Assembly (NCBI GenBank): GCA_964035795.1
Contig: OZ038322.1
Coordinates: 23,828,359-23,892,358, forward strand
Direction of reading: 5' to 3'
Origin: Pterobdella sp. o SKG-2022
Taxonomy: Eukaryota > Annelida > Clitellata > Hirudinida > Piscicolidae
Length of the DNA stretch: 64,000 nucleotides
This document shows, piece by piece, positions 35,914-49,902 of this stretch. How positions within the stretch are numbered: position 1 is the stretch's first letter; the number at the start of each line of letters is the position of its first letter. The notes beneath the pieces are model-generated. The model had not been told where the DNA came from. It saw only the letters and a list, made by a program, of their open reading frames with translations, and made no database searches. Made by a program: the position numbers and the translations under genes.

Positions 35914-37490
35914 ATTATTATTATTATTAAGATTTTTATAGAGCACAGTTATCAATTCAAGATTGCTTCAGAGGCGCTTAAGGCTTGTAAGAGGTTATGA
36001 GTGGGAATGTTTATGGTATAAGTGAGTTTTCAAAAGTTTGCGAAAGTTCATGAGAGAAGGAAGTGAATTCCACAGACGTGGAGCCAGGTGAGAAAAAGAG
36101 CGACTAGTAAACAAGCCTGAAGAAACAGGTTGATGAAGCTGGAGACCAGAGTGCAAGGATCTGAGTGGTTGACGTATGTGTCTGATTGACAAAAAACCAA
36201 AAAGATATGCAGGTTGTTCAAGCTTGAGAGTGCATGCAATGAGCCAAAGTAATTTAAACTTGCATCTTTGGGAGACAGGTAGCCAGTGCAAACGATCAAG
36301 AGAGTCGCTGGAAGAGCTGAAATAATCAGCTTGAAAAACCGTCTTGGCCGCGTGGTTTTGGAGGGCTCGAAGTTTGCATAAAAAATAGTTTGGCTGCCCG
36401 CAAAGGAGAGAATTACAGTAGTCCAATCTGGAAAGAACTAGTGAGATAAAGAGGGCATTAGCAGTGGAAAGAGGTAAGAATTTGCATACTTGTTTTATGG
36501 CATAGATATGTAAATTGGAAGATTGAATTATTTGAGAAATAAAGTGAGCAAAGTTCAAATTTGAATCTAAGGTGACACCTAAGATTTTGAGCTTGGAAGA
36601 TATAGGAAGTGTGGTGTCGTCAAGGGTTACCACAGAAGAGAGATTGTATTTTGCTAAAAGACGAGAGCTGTCGACAAACATCATTTCACTTTTAGTAGGG
36701 TTTAGTTTCAGTTGGCTTTGGGAAAACCAGGAGTTTAGAGCGGAAAGACAATGGGATAATTTAAGGAGAGTGGGGCTAGGATCTGGGTGAGAGACTCCGG
36801 TGAAAAGATTGATGTCATCAGCGAACTGGTGAAAAAGCAAGTCGTGCTATACAATAATGCTACACATGGGTGATGTATAAAGAGAGAAGAGGATTGGTCC
36901 CAAAACTGAGCTCTGCGGCACGCCTGAGTTGAGTGAATTAAGAGAAGAAGAAAAATTGTCCATTTTAACGAATTGAGAACGTTGAGAGAGGTAAGAGCGA
37001 AACCAAGAAAGAGCGAGATCAGAAATATTGAAGTGTCTATTCAAAATATCAATTAAGATATTGTGATCGAGAGTGTCAAAAGCAGCAGAAAGGTCGAGCG
37101 AAACCAAAATGGCTGCATGTCCAGTAGCGCAGATGTTGCGAAGACTGTCAGTGATGCGTAAGAGTGTGGTTTCTGTTGAGTGGTGCTTGCGATACGCTGA
37201 TTGGAAAGGATTAAAATTAGGAGATGATGAGACGTGAGAAGTTATTCTGGAAAGAACGAGTCTTTCGATAATTTTTGAAATGGTGCTCAAGTTAGCAATA
37301 GGGCGGTAGTTCGAAGGAATGGTAGGGTCCAAATTGCCTTTCTTAAGCAAAGGGAGAACTTGTGCTGTTTTAAAGGAGGCGGGGAGTATAGCTTGTGTAA
37401 AAGACTAGTTGGTAAGTTTGGAAATTATTGGAGCAAAGAGGTGAGGAAAGCGTTTTAAAGTGGATGTGGGGATTAAGTCTAATGGAAGGA
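35914..37490 (-). mobile_element. 5'-truncated CR1-like LINE, antisense to the protocadherin
   Basis: On the minus strand an almost continuous frame from about 37,485 to 35,995 encodes the C-terminal part of a reverse transcriptase. It has SNYRPIANLSTISKIIERL, DLSAAFDTLDH, GVPQSSVLGPILFSLYTSP and the catalytic FADD at 36,814-36,825, then the usual C-terminal region ending RLWNSLPSL...FRKLLKTHL. Two in-frame TAG codons (37,405-37,407 and 36,847-36,849) interrupt it, so it is inactive. The 3' end is a CTCTATAAAAATC-type tail with an ATT microsatellite at 35,914-35,929, as in CR1/Rex1/L2-group LINEs. The endonuclease and start of the RT are missing. The second half of the frame was not frameshifted in my reading. 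Confidence 0.88.
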
Positions 37491-39279
37491 AAAAAAAAAT
37501 GTCTTTTCTATTGCGTTTTATATTTTTAAAATGCATTAACTTTGTGTTAAATATAGTTTTTATTTTTTAAATCATCTTCAATAGTACATAATGAAGAATT
37601 ATGAAAAACTTAGAAAAAATTAATTTTTTTAAAATATTGAATTTTGACATAGCTTTTAAAAAAATAATGAAAAGTAAACTTTCAAAAGATACTCTTCAGC
37701 ATTTTAAGAGTCAAAAATACATATTTTAAATGAAAAACTGACGTTTCTGACTGTGGCCAATGAATCAGCCTGGCAAAATTAATTCCATGCAATAACCTTA
37801 AGTCATGCGCTTGCAAGCTGCTGAGTCTAAAATGAATGGCATGCATTAAAAAATCCAAAGAATGCATCGGTACTTGAGGACTTTGGCTGTTGAGGGTTTG
37901 AATTGGAGCTCAATAAAATTTTTTCAGAATTAATATTTCAAATACATTTCTTTCACAAAAAATTTTTTCAATATTCTACTGTAATTATGTTATATCATGT
38001 GTTCACGACAAGAAATGTGAAAAAAGTGGGTGAGGTTTTACGCAGTAGAATGTATGGCTGGAGTTGAGGTTTTCTTTAAAAGAGTTAATGATGAATGCAG
38101 TGCAAATAGTATCAATAGAGCTAAATGAATAAAAACCCGCTGGTTGAATGCGAGGAGTAGAGAAGAAAATTTTTTCAGAAGCAAAATGAATTTTGCTGCA
38201 TTTGTATTGAATATCGCAATTTCTGTTCGTATGCAAATTTTGAAGTTTTCTTAATAGTGTTTGATTTAATTTCCAAGTTTAAGACATAATTATTAATGAA
38301 AATTTTAGTAGGTTTGAAATTCATTGGAAATTAGTTTTTGTGAAAAAAAAAATATAAAACTTTATTTTGAAGGAGTTTTAAAGCTCAAAATTGCGAGTAT
38401 AATCGTTATTTGATGTCTTATAAATCCAAATTTGAGCCTAACTATTGAACGCTTCACAAACACCAGTTTGAAGGTTTGAAACGCTTAAGAACCCTAGTGA
38501 AAGACTTTTGTTTCTCACATGAAATGCATCCGAAGTAGCTCATCTCGAAGATACTTCATTTGTTTGAATAGCATTATAGCGGTCAATAAACCCACAAGCA
38601 TTTATGCCTCTACAGCCTGAGGTCTCCGTCAAGATTGCACTAAGATTGCAAATTTCAGACAATTCACCTTTTAGATTTGAGAAAAGTTTAAATTTATTTT
38701 TAATTCTTGGAATATTTCTTCTTAAGACATCATTTAAGAGTGAAAAAAGTGCGAAAATCGTGAAAGGCTTTTTCAATCGTTTCGTGAAGGATCTGTGGTC
38801 AAGTCATATCGATTTCATATCATTTTTTAGTTGAAAATTTGAATGTCTGCACAAAATCCATGAGACTCAATAAGATTTTAGTGTTCATTTATATAATAAC
38901 TCAAAATCAACCAAGTTTGAATAAAATTTTTTAAACATTTTGAAATCATATAAAACCGTGAATTTTTTGAGTAAAAGCTTTCAGTTGCTTGGGATGGCAT
39001 TATGAAAATGGCATTAAGCCTATTAATATGAACTCGACATTTACACAACTTTTGAACAAATAAAAATGTTTATAGATGAAAATCAGTGTTCAAAATTTGA
39101 AAATTTTTTTCCAAGTTATGAAAAATGAATCAAAACTTATGTCTAACTAAAAAATTTTTTTATAACCACTGAGCAAGTGCAACAATCAAAAATTACTCGG
39201 TTAAATAACTTCATTTATAATTGAAATCTATTTTAAAATGATGAAATTAAATTAAGTTTTCCAACCTGCCCCCTCTCAG

Positions 39280-40294
39280 CTTCCCCCCAAGGAGCAGGTA
39301 GCAACTTCTAGCATTAAGACCACAACAGAAGGTATGATTAACTTTATGATATCAGCATACATGGGATATGAAGATGTGACACTACCCCAAGTAGTCTTAT
39401 TATATATTAACCATTTTTCATGCTCTACAAATTTATTGTTTTTGGTTTTTAGCTTAGTGTTTTGTACTTTGTTTTAATCTTCATTCATTATTATCATTCC
39501 TACGAACGCTAAAACTGGAAGAATTTGTCATGGCGTGCAGAGTGTAATTGAAGCATTTTCATCAATATCTTATTGTTCAAAGAACATTTTCATAAATTTT
39601 TGTTTATAATATTTGAAATTGAAGTGAACATTTTTAACTGTAAAGAACCAAAATCTTTCATTACATTGTCCAAAGTTATGACGCTTGCATCGATTTTCAT
39701 GAAAATTGCCATAATGATTTGGTTGATCAAAAATTAAAAACACGTTTTGAAGCTTTTTAAATCACTTTCAGAACTATAAAACTCTTTGGAACATTCGCAT
39801 GTTTATGACCCACGTAGATAGGGTTTTAAGTTTGTTTTATAGCATCGAAAACAAACTTGAACACTGAAACTGCAGGAAAAACTGTACATATGTATACCAC
39901 AAGCCGATTCAATAAAATGAAAGTGCGAAAAAAAATCAGGAAAGCGGTTATTTTTATGAGTATGCAAGATTAATAAAAATTTTTAGAAGGCAAATTTATT
40001 AGTAGAAAGATTTGATGCAATAAAAAATAGGCATACTGAAAGCAGTCAGCGATAACTTTAAAGCAAATGAAAAATTTGATTAATACATTAGAGCAAAAAA
40101 TTCTATTTTATGCAATTTCAGCAAATTTCTCCAATGGTGAGAAACAGGCAATCAGTTCATCTAGCATAGAGATCAGTTTTTCAACGCAAGTGACATATCC
40201 ATCATTAACTCTACTATCAATCCCTGATTCATCATCATCACGACCTTTTGCTGCTCAACAAAGTCACTATTTCATGAATAAAACTCGTATGTGA
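39280..40294 (+). CDS. Candidate alternative 3' exons of the protocadherin
   Basis: Exon 39280-39331 has a pyrimidine-rich acceptor (CCCCTCTCAG) and a GTATGA donor. Exon 40122-40294 has a TGCAATTTCAG acceptor and ends in TGA. They join in phase 1 to give a 73-residue Ser/Thr-rich tail (LPPKEQVATSS... ending MNKTRM). The first exon needs an incoming phase-0 exon. The phase-0 donor at 35,741 in the protocadherin would fit and give about 1346 residues, skipping the LINE. A better-looking donor at 35,772 is in phase 1 and would need an intermediate exon I could not find. They could instead belong to another gene. Confidence 0.45.
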
Positions 40295-43200
40295 AGCTTA
40301 AGCTTTTCTGTCTGGTTTTGTAATTATCATCAACTTTGAAATTAAATGACGAACTTGGAATATTTCAAAAACAACGATTAGGAACTATTTGGTCTTTTGA
40401 AAGAGGTTTTCGAGAAATTTGCTATATAAAGTTTATTGAAAGCTTTTTCTTTTAAATGTATTCATTTCTTTATTATTACTTGGCTGTCTAATGAATATAG
40501 GAAAAAAGCTGGTGTTTGTGGGGGTGGTCGTTTTGATTCGAAGAAAGTTTCTTATGTCGAAAGCGTTGAAAGTTTTTTAAAATCTGAAAATGTTTGAAAA
40601 CTTTGTAACCAAGTTTGAAAATTTTGAATTTGGAAGAAATTAATTCGAACTAAAATAGGCTGCCAAAGTTTTTAAAAATGCAAAAAATTTTGAATTCTTG
40701 AAAAATTCTGGATTTACTTATATAATTTCATAGAAGGATTTACATTTTTGATCAACTTCCCTAATTCTTGAAGCTAAAAACTGAAAATTTGGAATTGATG
40801 CCAAGAAATGAGACTGTGACGTAGCACTTAAAACAGCATATGACACCAGTTTATTCTTTTTAAAAGTTCACTTTTAAACATAATTTTCTAAATCTAAAAA
40901 ACATTAAAGCCATATTTATTTCATAAACTTGAAAAGATTTTTTTTTGTAAAATAAACTTGAGAATGAAACAAAAGTTAAAAGAATATTTTTAAAATTTAA
41001 AACCGATGAATGTTGGTAAAGTTTTGTATAAGCTGAGCAAATTAGCTCTCTGGCTTTTTAGAGTTCGTGTTTTCCAACAGATTCTGTTTTCAAAATGATC
41101 GTGGTCGTGCTGAAATAACTGAAAAGACATGGATAAAATATCGCATGTATTTTCTACAAAGTAATTCTACATAATTCATATTCCACTTAACAGTCCGTCT
41201 ATAAGTGATTGCATGCTTGCTTATTATACTCTTTCGTCGTCTTGTGAGTTATTGTCGTTCAGAGACAGTGCAGATTCGAAATGTTCTGATCGTCCTTCAC
41301 TATCTTTTCACGTCTTTTTTATTAACTTGCGCTAGAATTAAAGAATTTATAATTAAAAGCTAACTTCGACATAAAAAATAATTAAGCAGGAAGTGATTTT
41401 TTGATAAGTTTGAGAAATGATTTTGAAAAAGAAGTGAAAATTTCAATAAAATATTGCATTGAAAGCATCCAAGCGTCAAAAACTTCTTGACAATAAACTT
41501 GAAAAGTTCTAAGATTTTCTCGACGTTGAAACTTGAAGACTGCATTTTATATGCTTCTATGTATATATAAAAGGGTTTTAAAAACTATTTTTGAGAAATT
41601 TTTAAAAATTATGCAAGTAAATATGAACAAACAAGTTTTATTAGTCTGGCGGAATTGAAATTCTCAATGCTTTGATGTTAGGATCAAAAAAGTGTGAATA
41701 TGTCAGTTTTTATTCAAAATTTTCCAAAGGTGACTCAAATTGAAGAACCAAATTGTTGATTTGATAAAAGAAGTAAAGAAAAATAATTTAAAATAAAATA
41801 TAATATACTCAGAAAAAAGCCAAAAACTTACTGAAGTTTTGCATTTCCCATTATTGTGATTAAAACCCTTTGACTTGTGATGCTTCTGCAAAACAGGAAA
41901 ATCAAAAAGCTATAATTTGATAGAGTTTTAGCATCGATAAATTCAAGTGATTCAAAGCCTCATAAAAATCATTGAAAACACTTTGATAAAAAATGATAAA
42001 CTCTCATAAAATAGATTTAAAATACTTTTTGAAAATTAATTTTTGAATTTTGTATATCTTCTATGCTTTATTTAATACTGGCACATATCTGAATTGTCAT
42101 CCTAGTGTTAGGCGGATGGCAAGAAATACATTCAAAAAAAATTTTTAGAAAGAGAAATAAATTTTTAAAACATTTGATTCTTTGGAGAATAAAATTTTGA
42201 AATTTCACTTTGTTAGAGGTTGTTTTGAAAGAGTCATAAAGAAACATAATGTAAAATAAATGGAAATAATTTTACTAATACTATTCTCTAGGCAGGAAAT
42301 CATTTCAAATTTTTTATTTGTTTTACATAATCAAATTCTGCACGGAATCAAAGTGTGGCCAGCAGTTTTAATCAATATCAAGCGGTTCTCATAAAATACT
42401 ATAAATCATCTTGAACTCCTTCCAGAACTTCATATAATTGCCCTTTTGTTAATTGTTTTTGTTTTCAATTAGGTGATAGAAACAGATCAAATTTTCCTGA
42501 TCACCAATAGATTTTCAATTCTCGTTGAAGTTTGATCAAGTTTTCGGTTTTAGTTTTTGATTTTTCTTATTGAAAAAACATCACAGAAAATTGAAGTTCA
42601 AAAAAGCTTATGTAATTATTTTCCAAAAAAATACGCTAAAAAATATGAAAGTACCAAAAAATTCTTCACAGAATAAAATTTTTTAACAATCATTGTAGAA
42701 ATGAAATATACGCCAATAAACAAACAGCACAAGCAAATACAGCTCTTTTGATACAACACGCAAGGCATCTTTGCCGCATGACTGAGCCAAAGCGTGTGAT
42801 CTTCCGCTTGTGCTCCCGTATATAGCATACTGCCAGGCCCATTTATATTTTTTTCAGTGAATTCCACACAAGGTCTTTATAGTTTAATTGAAAATTTTTT
42901 CGAATGGCTCTTGTTAAAAAGTTGCTCATTTGTTTTTAATTTCGAAAGATTTGATTCTTTATAGAAGCATTCAGTGAATAATTTAATTCCCTAATGTTTT
43001 GCGCATAAGTCAATCCAAATGATACCTCACATACGTATCTAGCATATAAAATTGCTCGTATATTAGTGGCGAAGTGGAGCTTGTTAGGCAAGATAAATAG
43101 AAGAGATAATATACTTGAGCGGAGTGTATAAGTTTGATATATATAAAAAAAAACAGTAGAATACAAATATCAAATAAACAAAAAACAAGAAGACTCATTT

Positions 43201-46200
43201 ATAGTAAAACTCCCCGTTTGCCTGCATGGGATCAATGGTGGCTTCACACAAACCCCTCCTCGATACCTCTCATAAACCATCTTTCTACACCTCTGTGCCT
43301 TAACGTTGCGTGTTTTACGTCCTTTTTTTCTTTAGTGCTAGTTGGGGTAATTTTTAAATTTTTATGATCAAATTTGATGGAATAAAATAGCAGATTTATA
43401 AAGTTTGATTTAGTTTGGATCAAAACACCCATTCTTTGAAATAAATGTTTGCTAGATGCCATTGGCTGTTTGAAGCTGACAATTTGCAACTTGTGATTAT
43501 TAATAAACTGTAGAATTTTCAAATATTCAAATCATCACGTTTTATTTAATGCAATGTTTTTTGGTGTTTTTCAAAGAAAATGGATTGAAAGAGTTCATTT
43601 TTAGTGCTTTTGTGTGTCATTCAATCATTTTTCTATATTTTATTTTCAATTGTTGTTGAGAATTTTGGAAACATAAAAATATTTCAAGTTAATGAAACTG
43701 CCAGTCATTTTTTAAATGTTTCGAAGTTCACATAGTTTGAAACATTCATAGAAATCCTTAGTTATCAACAGAGCTTGTAAAATTGTCATCTGGAACCAGT
43801 AAAACCAGCTTAAAAGACTTTACGGGGTCAGTGAAGTTGCTGCTGAAATTGAAAATATTCGAAGTAAAATGATTTGCATCATCATTTACAAGTGCATTTG
43901 ATATTTGAATGGAGTTGAAATGACTTGAAAATTAGTAGCGTGCCATAAATTTTATTGCAAATTGAGTACTGAACAGCATCAAAAGAGATGAATTGATTAA
44001 AAAGGAATTATAGAATTAGAAAGAGAATGAGCAAAAAGAACTTTTTAACGCTATAATAAATCTCGCAACAGACGTGCAGAATGCTGGGCACATCGAAAAT
44101 TTGCATAGACATAAAACTCACAAATATAAAAAAATGAAAGTTTACAAAATGAGTGATTATTATGCATTTTTATATTTTTTTTTTTCGAAAACTTTCATTT
44201 TTAAAATTAATGGAAATGACATATTTTTATGGTTTTGAAGGAGAGTGATTCATTGAGGTATTCATTCTATGTGTGTAATGTCTGAAAGGTATGCTTTTAG
44301 TAAGTGGAAAATGATATGAACAACAAGCAAAAAATAAACCTTCTAGTTTTATTACTTTATGTTATTTTTATTGGAAACATTTTTTTACCGCTAGTAATTA
44401 TTCTGAGAACTATAAAATGTATCATCGTTCAATGTGTGTTATTCCTTTTTGAGGTCATCTAACCTCTGAACTTGTTCAAGAAATAGTCCCTAACTATTTA
44501 GAGTCGTTTAAGAGTGATAAAGATGACTTTGAAGTTTAAAAGTGGCTTTGCAAATTTAAACGACTTGTCAGAATAGTTTATTTTTACTTCTGGAGGTTTG
44601 GGAAAATTGAAGTTATTTAAAGGTTTGAAGTTCATTTTCAACGTGCCAAACTTTCTATTCTGTTACAACTTGATTGAAAGGCATCGGTTGAGAATATTTT
44701 ATAATATTTAATAGAGAAATTTGAAAATATTTTTTCAGAATTGAGAAAATAACTTTGAAATAATTGTTTTATGTTGTATCGTCTCATCATTTATTACTCG
44801 AAAGTTTTTTCCAAGGTGCTCAAATCATGACTTTTATTAGAAGGAAAATTAATGAAATCGCAATGCCTTCAAAGGCAAACTCGATGCGTGATGAAAATTC
44901 AAAGTCTACCCTTTAAATCAACATCATTTTCTCGTTAAAAAATTCAGTTTTTTAAATTTGAAAATTAAAGCACTTTTTGTTAAATATATTTTTAATCTAA
45001 AATTGTCTTCTAAAGTTTAGTTGCACATGATTTTGTGTGTGCTTTTACATTTTCAGCCAATGCAGGGGTTGAAGCTGGGTAAAACTGAGTTTTTTCAAAT
45101 AAAAAAAAGTATTTTTTTGGAATTAAACATTTGTTTCTTATAAAAATTTTTCAAAAGTAGATAATTTTCAGTCTCATTCTCTTTGATCCAAAATATATTT
45201 TATTCACTCAATCAAATTTCAGAATTTTTATTTAAGTGATTATTTAGAAAAAAATAAAATTATTAGAACAACTTTGAATTAAACATAAGATAAAAAACCA
45301 ATCCTTATAAATAAAATGATCTGGGTACCTTTAAATAAAGAGCGAACCGTACCATTACATTGTATAAACAACCAAAAAAGTTGAAGGCATTCTTATTCCA
45401 GTCATAAACTCAATTAAAAAGCCTCTACCAACAGCATCAATACCATGATTAAACTTATAAATTCAAACCAATTCAGTCGTTAAAATCAAAAAATAGCCAT
45501 GCTAACTGTTCTCGGATAGGTTTCTAGTTTATAGTTAACCCACACGGTCAAAATTCGACTGTTTGAACTGTCTATTACTGAAATTCGCTCAAAATTTTGC
45601 CACTTTTTACATCTAAAAATGTTGTTTTATTGAAGAAAAATTTTGTTGAAAAATATTTTTAAAGATGAGAATCCGTTTAGCAGGTTTTATCGTTTTCATT
45701 TTTAAATTTTCTAAGTAGTTTCATAGTTATTATTCCAAGAGTAGCTTTCAAACATTTGCCTATAAGCTTTTACTTAATACCACCATTATTCAATTAAAAA
45801 GCATTATCAGGTTCGTAATTAACCATTTATTCAATTATTCAATTAATACTTAAACCATTATTTTAATCCTTTTCCAACTTTCCGCCATGGTTTTCTATTC
45901 TAGTATATAAAATCTTCCACAGTTTATATACTATCAAAACAAGCCTTTCATGGATATCTTTCTTCCCCAAGAGTTACATTGTTTTATTGTTTCAATAAAA
46001 TGCATTTGTGCTCTGGTCTAGTTTGAAAAGCTTTGTGGTTTGATTATGTAGTTGGGAAACATCTTTGACCTAATATATAGTCTCGGTAAACTGTTTGAGT
46101 CTGTCAATTGTTCTATAAGGACTTTTGGTTCCAAACTCGTCATCTTACAAACTTGTGGGTTGTTGTGTTCTGTACAATTTTTTCATAGGGTCAATAAATT

Positions 46201-46507
46201 AACTTTGAAATTCTTTGTAAATTGTTTGAGATTTCTTTCTTTTTTGAATAGAATTCAAAGAACTCAAAAGATTAATTTTTGAACATTCGTAATTTTGTCA
46301 AACTTAGAATAAATTAGTTAGGCCTTGACGTTCATTTACAACCATTTGCAAGATGTATATAGAATATACATAAATAAAGATTTTTTCAAGTAATAAAATT
46401 TTCAAAAAAATAATTTTAAATTTCATCTGGCTTAAATTTTTTTAAGACTAATACACAACTAATAAATCAAGTGATTATCACTCCTGTCAAATACCCATGC
46501 TCGCTCT

Positions 46508-46599
46508 CAAATAGTCCCAATACTCTCAAATACATACATAATTTTTATTGCTTCAAATAGTCCCAATACTGTCAAATACATACATAATTTTTATTGCTT
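46508..46599. repeat. 46-bp tandem duplication, two copies
   Basis: The unit beginning CAAATAGTCCCAATACT occurs twice with a 46-base offset and about one mismatch (CTCTCAAAT versus CTGTCAAAT). There is no coding content. Confidence 0.85.
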
Positions 46600-47821
46600 C
46601 AGAATATAATTCATTTTTGTTTCATTTTTCCATGTTTCAATGATGGCAATGAATTTACTATGCGTTTGAAAGTTTCAAGTTTCCAAGTTTTGACATCAAA
46701 AGTGAAATGGCGAAAACTTCAAAAAGTAATCATTCTAAATCATTTGGCAACTAAAATAAGCAATAAAAACATCATTTAAACAATAGTCCCTTTAGTAAAC
46801 CATCCATGCAATCAATCAATTACCAGAGTTAATTTAGCTCATTGTATAGATAACACAAATCGATACCTTCCTTTTAATTAAGCTCTCGGTGTTTTGTTGC
46901 ACAAATTCAACATTTTACCTACTTTGAAGCTCACAAAATTCTTTGATATTTTGTCTCAATGCACTCAAAAGCTCAAACGAATTATAGAAAAAATTCTGGA
47001 AATATTATTTTTTCTGAGTGAATAATTTGTACACCATAAGTGGAAGAAATGAATTTTTAAAAATATTGAAAAAAGCAATTAGAGAAACTATTTTTTCATA
47101 TCTAGTGTGCAAACTCTGAAGGATGAGGGACAAAATAAAAAATGGCTCCAAGTTTTGCAATTTTTCTCAACGTTTATATTTAACATCTAAGATATTTTTA
47201 TTTTTCATTTTTGCAAATATTCTCCTTGATCAAATTATTTTCCTTCTTAATTTAATTTATTTTTTAAAGAGTGTTTCGTGTCTATATTGATAGTATTTGA
47301 ATAAAAACCTACAAATTTAAACAATTTTCACTTTTAAAAATTGTAAAAAATAAAATCTACACCTAACCCAGTCTCACTACATATCTGTCTTCATTATTTT
47401 CTTACTTGGCTTTCTAAAAGCGCTTGGACCATCAAAATAAAATGAGATTCTTATGAATAAATAATACATTCTTCTTTTGAAATGTCTTTCTAAAATCTCA
47501 CCTGCATTTTATCCATAACATTTATCATGCCAATGACACGATTATAACAGTGTTAATGATTTTGTTTGAAACATTAGAATAAGTATGTGCAAAAGATAGG
47601 AATTTTCGGTCAAGGGTAAACGATGGAAGATTTACGTTTAGTTTTGTGGAGAAAGTTCTCTGAAACTGAGAAAAATTTTGTTGAAAGTATTATGTTTAAA
47701 AATGAATTTAAATGTAGTATTGAAAACTTTTTCTTCAAAAATATCCAGATTGAATTTAAAATAGTTTCATTCTTTCCAATTATAATGCTTGAAATTAAAA
47801 GCATTGAATAGAGTTTCAATC

Positions 47822-47867
47822 AATAATAATAATAAAAAATAATAATAAAAACAGAAATAATAATAAC
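47822..47867. repeat. Imperfect AAT microsatellite
   Basis: Runs of AAT/ATA triplets are interrupted by short A-tracts and one CAG. Confidence 0.8.
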
Positions 47868-49902
47868 ATTATATAAAAGTAATGAAGAAAACATAAGAAT
47901 ATGAGCAATTCAAAATTTTCTATTAAAATCATTTTTTTTAAACCTTTCAAAAAAAAATATTTTTAAAAAAATTATTTCATTAAAAAAAAATTTAAAAATG
48001 GCTTTTGGATACAATGAAAAAATTATGTACATAAAACATTGAAATCAATCTAAATATAAACCACACGATAACGTTCAGGCATAAGAATAAGCTCTTATAA
48101 GTTCAAAGTAAACAATTGATGAACAGGATTTAAAATAACTATGCATTACTCGCAGCAGAAGCTCAGCAATCATTTTGCATAACATCATTTCCATGCGAAA
48201 TGTGAAATTTTCTCATATTGGAATTCATAGATATTTTTGTTGTATATATGTCTCAGTCATTTAAGACTGTGTGTGGGGAATTCGTAATTTTTTAATGGTT
48301 TTGTGAACTTTTTCATTCAAAGATTTCCATGTTTCACAGAAATCTTTAAGAAATTTTAATTACTGAATCGACCAAAAATTTTAAATTGATGATTGGTGCA
48401 CTTGCTAATTAAAAATACTTCAGCATTTAGAAGCTATTTCAAGGAATGGTTCTAACACCATAGAATTATTTTGTTCGTATGTAAATGCGAGAAACTTGTC
48501 TTTTTCATCTTTTCTATCACTATCAGTTGATAAGATCTCAATTTATACATAGAATACTAATACATTCAAAAAAAACTATTAGATGTATGCAGTGTTTTCA
48601 TAATGAAAATAAACATGAGCTTTGTAGTATTTAAACACATGTATCAGAGTCCCCTGATAATGAAAAACTTGCATTCCCACCCACAACTTTTCTAGCATCA
48701 TATCTTTTACAATCTTCCTACCCTACAGTTTTGAGTATTACTTTCAAAGTCGAATAATTAGTAAATATTTTTTCATCAATTTAATAAAAACTGGCAATCC
48801 ACCACTAATTTGAAGAACGCCGTGTTTAAGTATTTTTGGTGTTCAGCTCCATCTTCCCCAAGCTTGCCAAGTTTTAAAAATTTCAATAATTTGATATCCT
48901 TCCTCATTTGATGACATTTTCGTAACATTTTCATATAACTTATCAGTATTTTTGGTATTATGTGGTATCTTCAGTCATAAATTAATTGTACATGCTGCGT
49001 TTGACTTGTTCGTTTTTAAATCAGCATACCCGCCATATATTTTTTCAATTGAAAATAGTTTAAAAAATTTTTGAATAAGATTTTCCAAATTACTTCGATT
49101 CATTTATTTTTCACATGAGTTTCCACGTGTCGAGCTAAAAAAAGTTAATCTTATTAGTTTTGCTTTCAATCATTTTTCAGATCTTTCTTTTCACACTTTT
49201 ACTATCTAAAACCACGTTTAAAATCATTTTTTAAATGAATTTTGTTCTATAGTTATGTAAAGTATCTTGAAAATGTTTTTAAAATATATCCGAATTGATG
49301 TTTGAGAATCGTTTTTAATTCAGAGTATTTCTGTGGTCAAAAATCCCAGAAAATCAAAATTTCAGGGATACATTGCAAGTTTTGTTTCGAAACCTTCAAA
49401 ATTGTATATTACTTCAATGCCTAACGAAGCATGCTTCATGTTTTATGGTATCAGAACGTTTGCGCAACATTTTTGTGAACTTATTCACCATAAAAGTTTT
49501 CATTTGAACACAACTTCCAACAGAAAAATGAATCAGAATATTGAATGAATGATAATATATGAAATAATAGATACAACTTCAAAATAGAGAATATACACCG
49601 AGTTGGAACTTGTGTTTTTGAACTGTATTTCATAGCTCTATTAACAACTAAAACATCAATTTGAAATATTCCTACATAAGCCCTGTAAAGATTTATTCAG
49701 TCTAAAACTCTTCTTCCCATTTTTACCATCATTGAATTTATATAAAAAATTTTAAAAAAGTATATTATATAAATTTTGAATGTTAAATTGAAAAACATGA
49801 GAGATGGAGGTGAAAATATTGTGTGCATGTGTGTGCGGGGGAAAAGTTCTGCAGCTAAGCAACTTGCAGCAGGATAGATAATAACCAACAATACAGCATT
49901 CT

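Larger units (their letters stand above)
40295..49902. other. Gene-poor interval
   Basis: About 9.6 kb of AT-rich DNA without a supported gene. It contains a richer patch at 42,690-43,340, a 46-bp tandem duplication at 46,508-46,599, and an AAT-type microsatellite at 47,822-47,867. A segment near 41,905-41,935 loosely resembles the arm of the 2.7-kb hairpin. Short ORFs here look like chance. Confidence 0.4.

Noticed and set aside
36572..36790. Plus-strand ORF opposite the LINE
   Set aside because: It is the antisense shadow of the reverse-transcriptase frame.
36847..36849. Nuclear genetic-code change suggested by in-frame TAG in the LINE
   Set aside because: TAG serves as the normal stop of the LEV-10-like gene, so these are ordinary inactivating mutations.
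43134..43367. 77-codon plus ORF as a membrane protein gene
   Set aside because: No splice, start-context or family support; it mixes a poly-A stretch with chance hydrophobic codons.
47821..47875. CRISPR-like or centromeric array
   Set aside because: It is only an imperfect AAT microsatellite.
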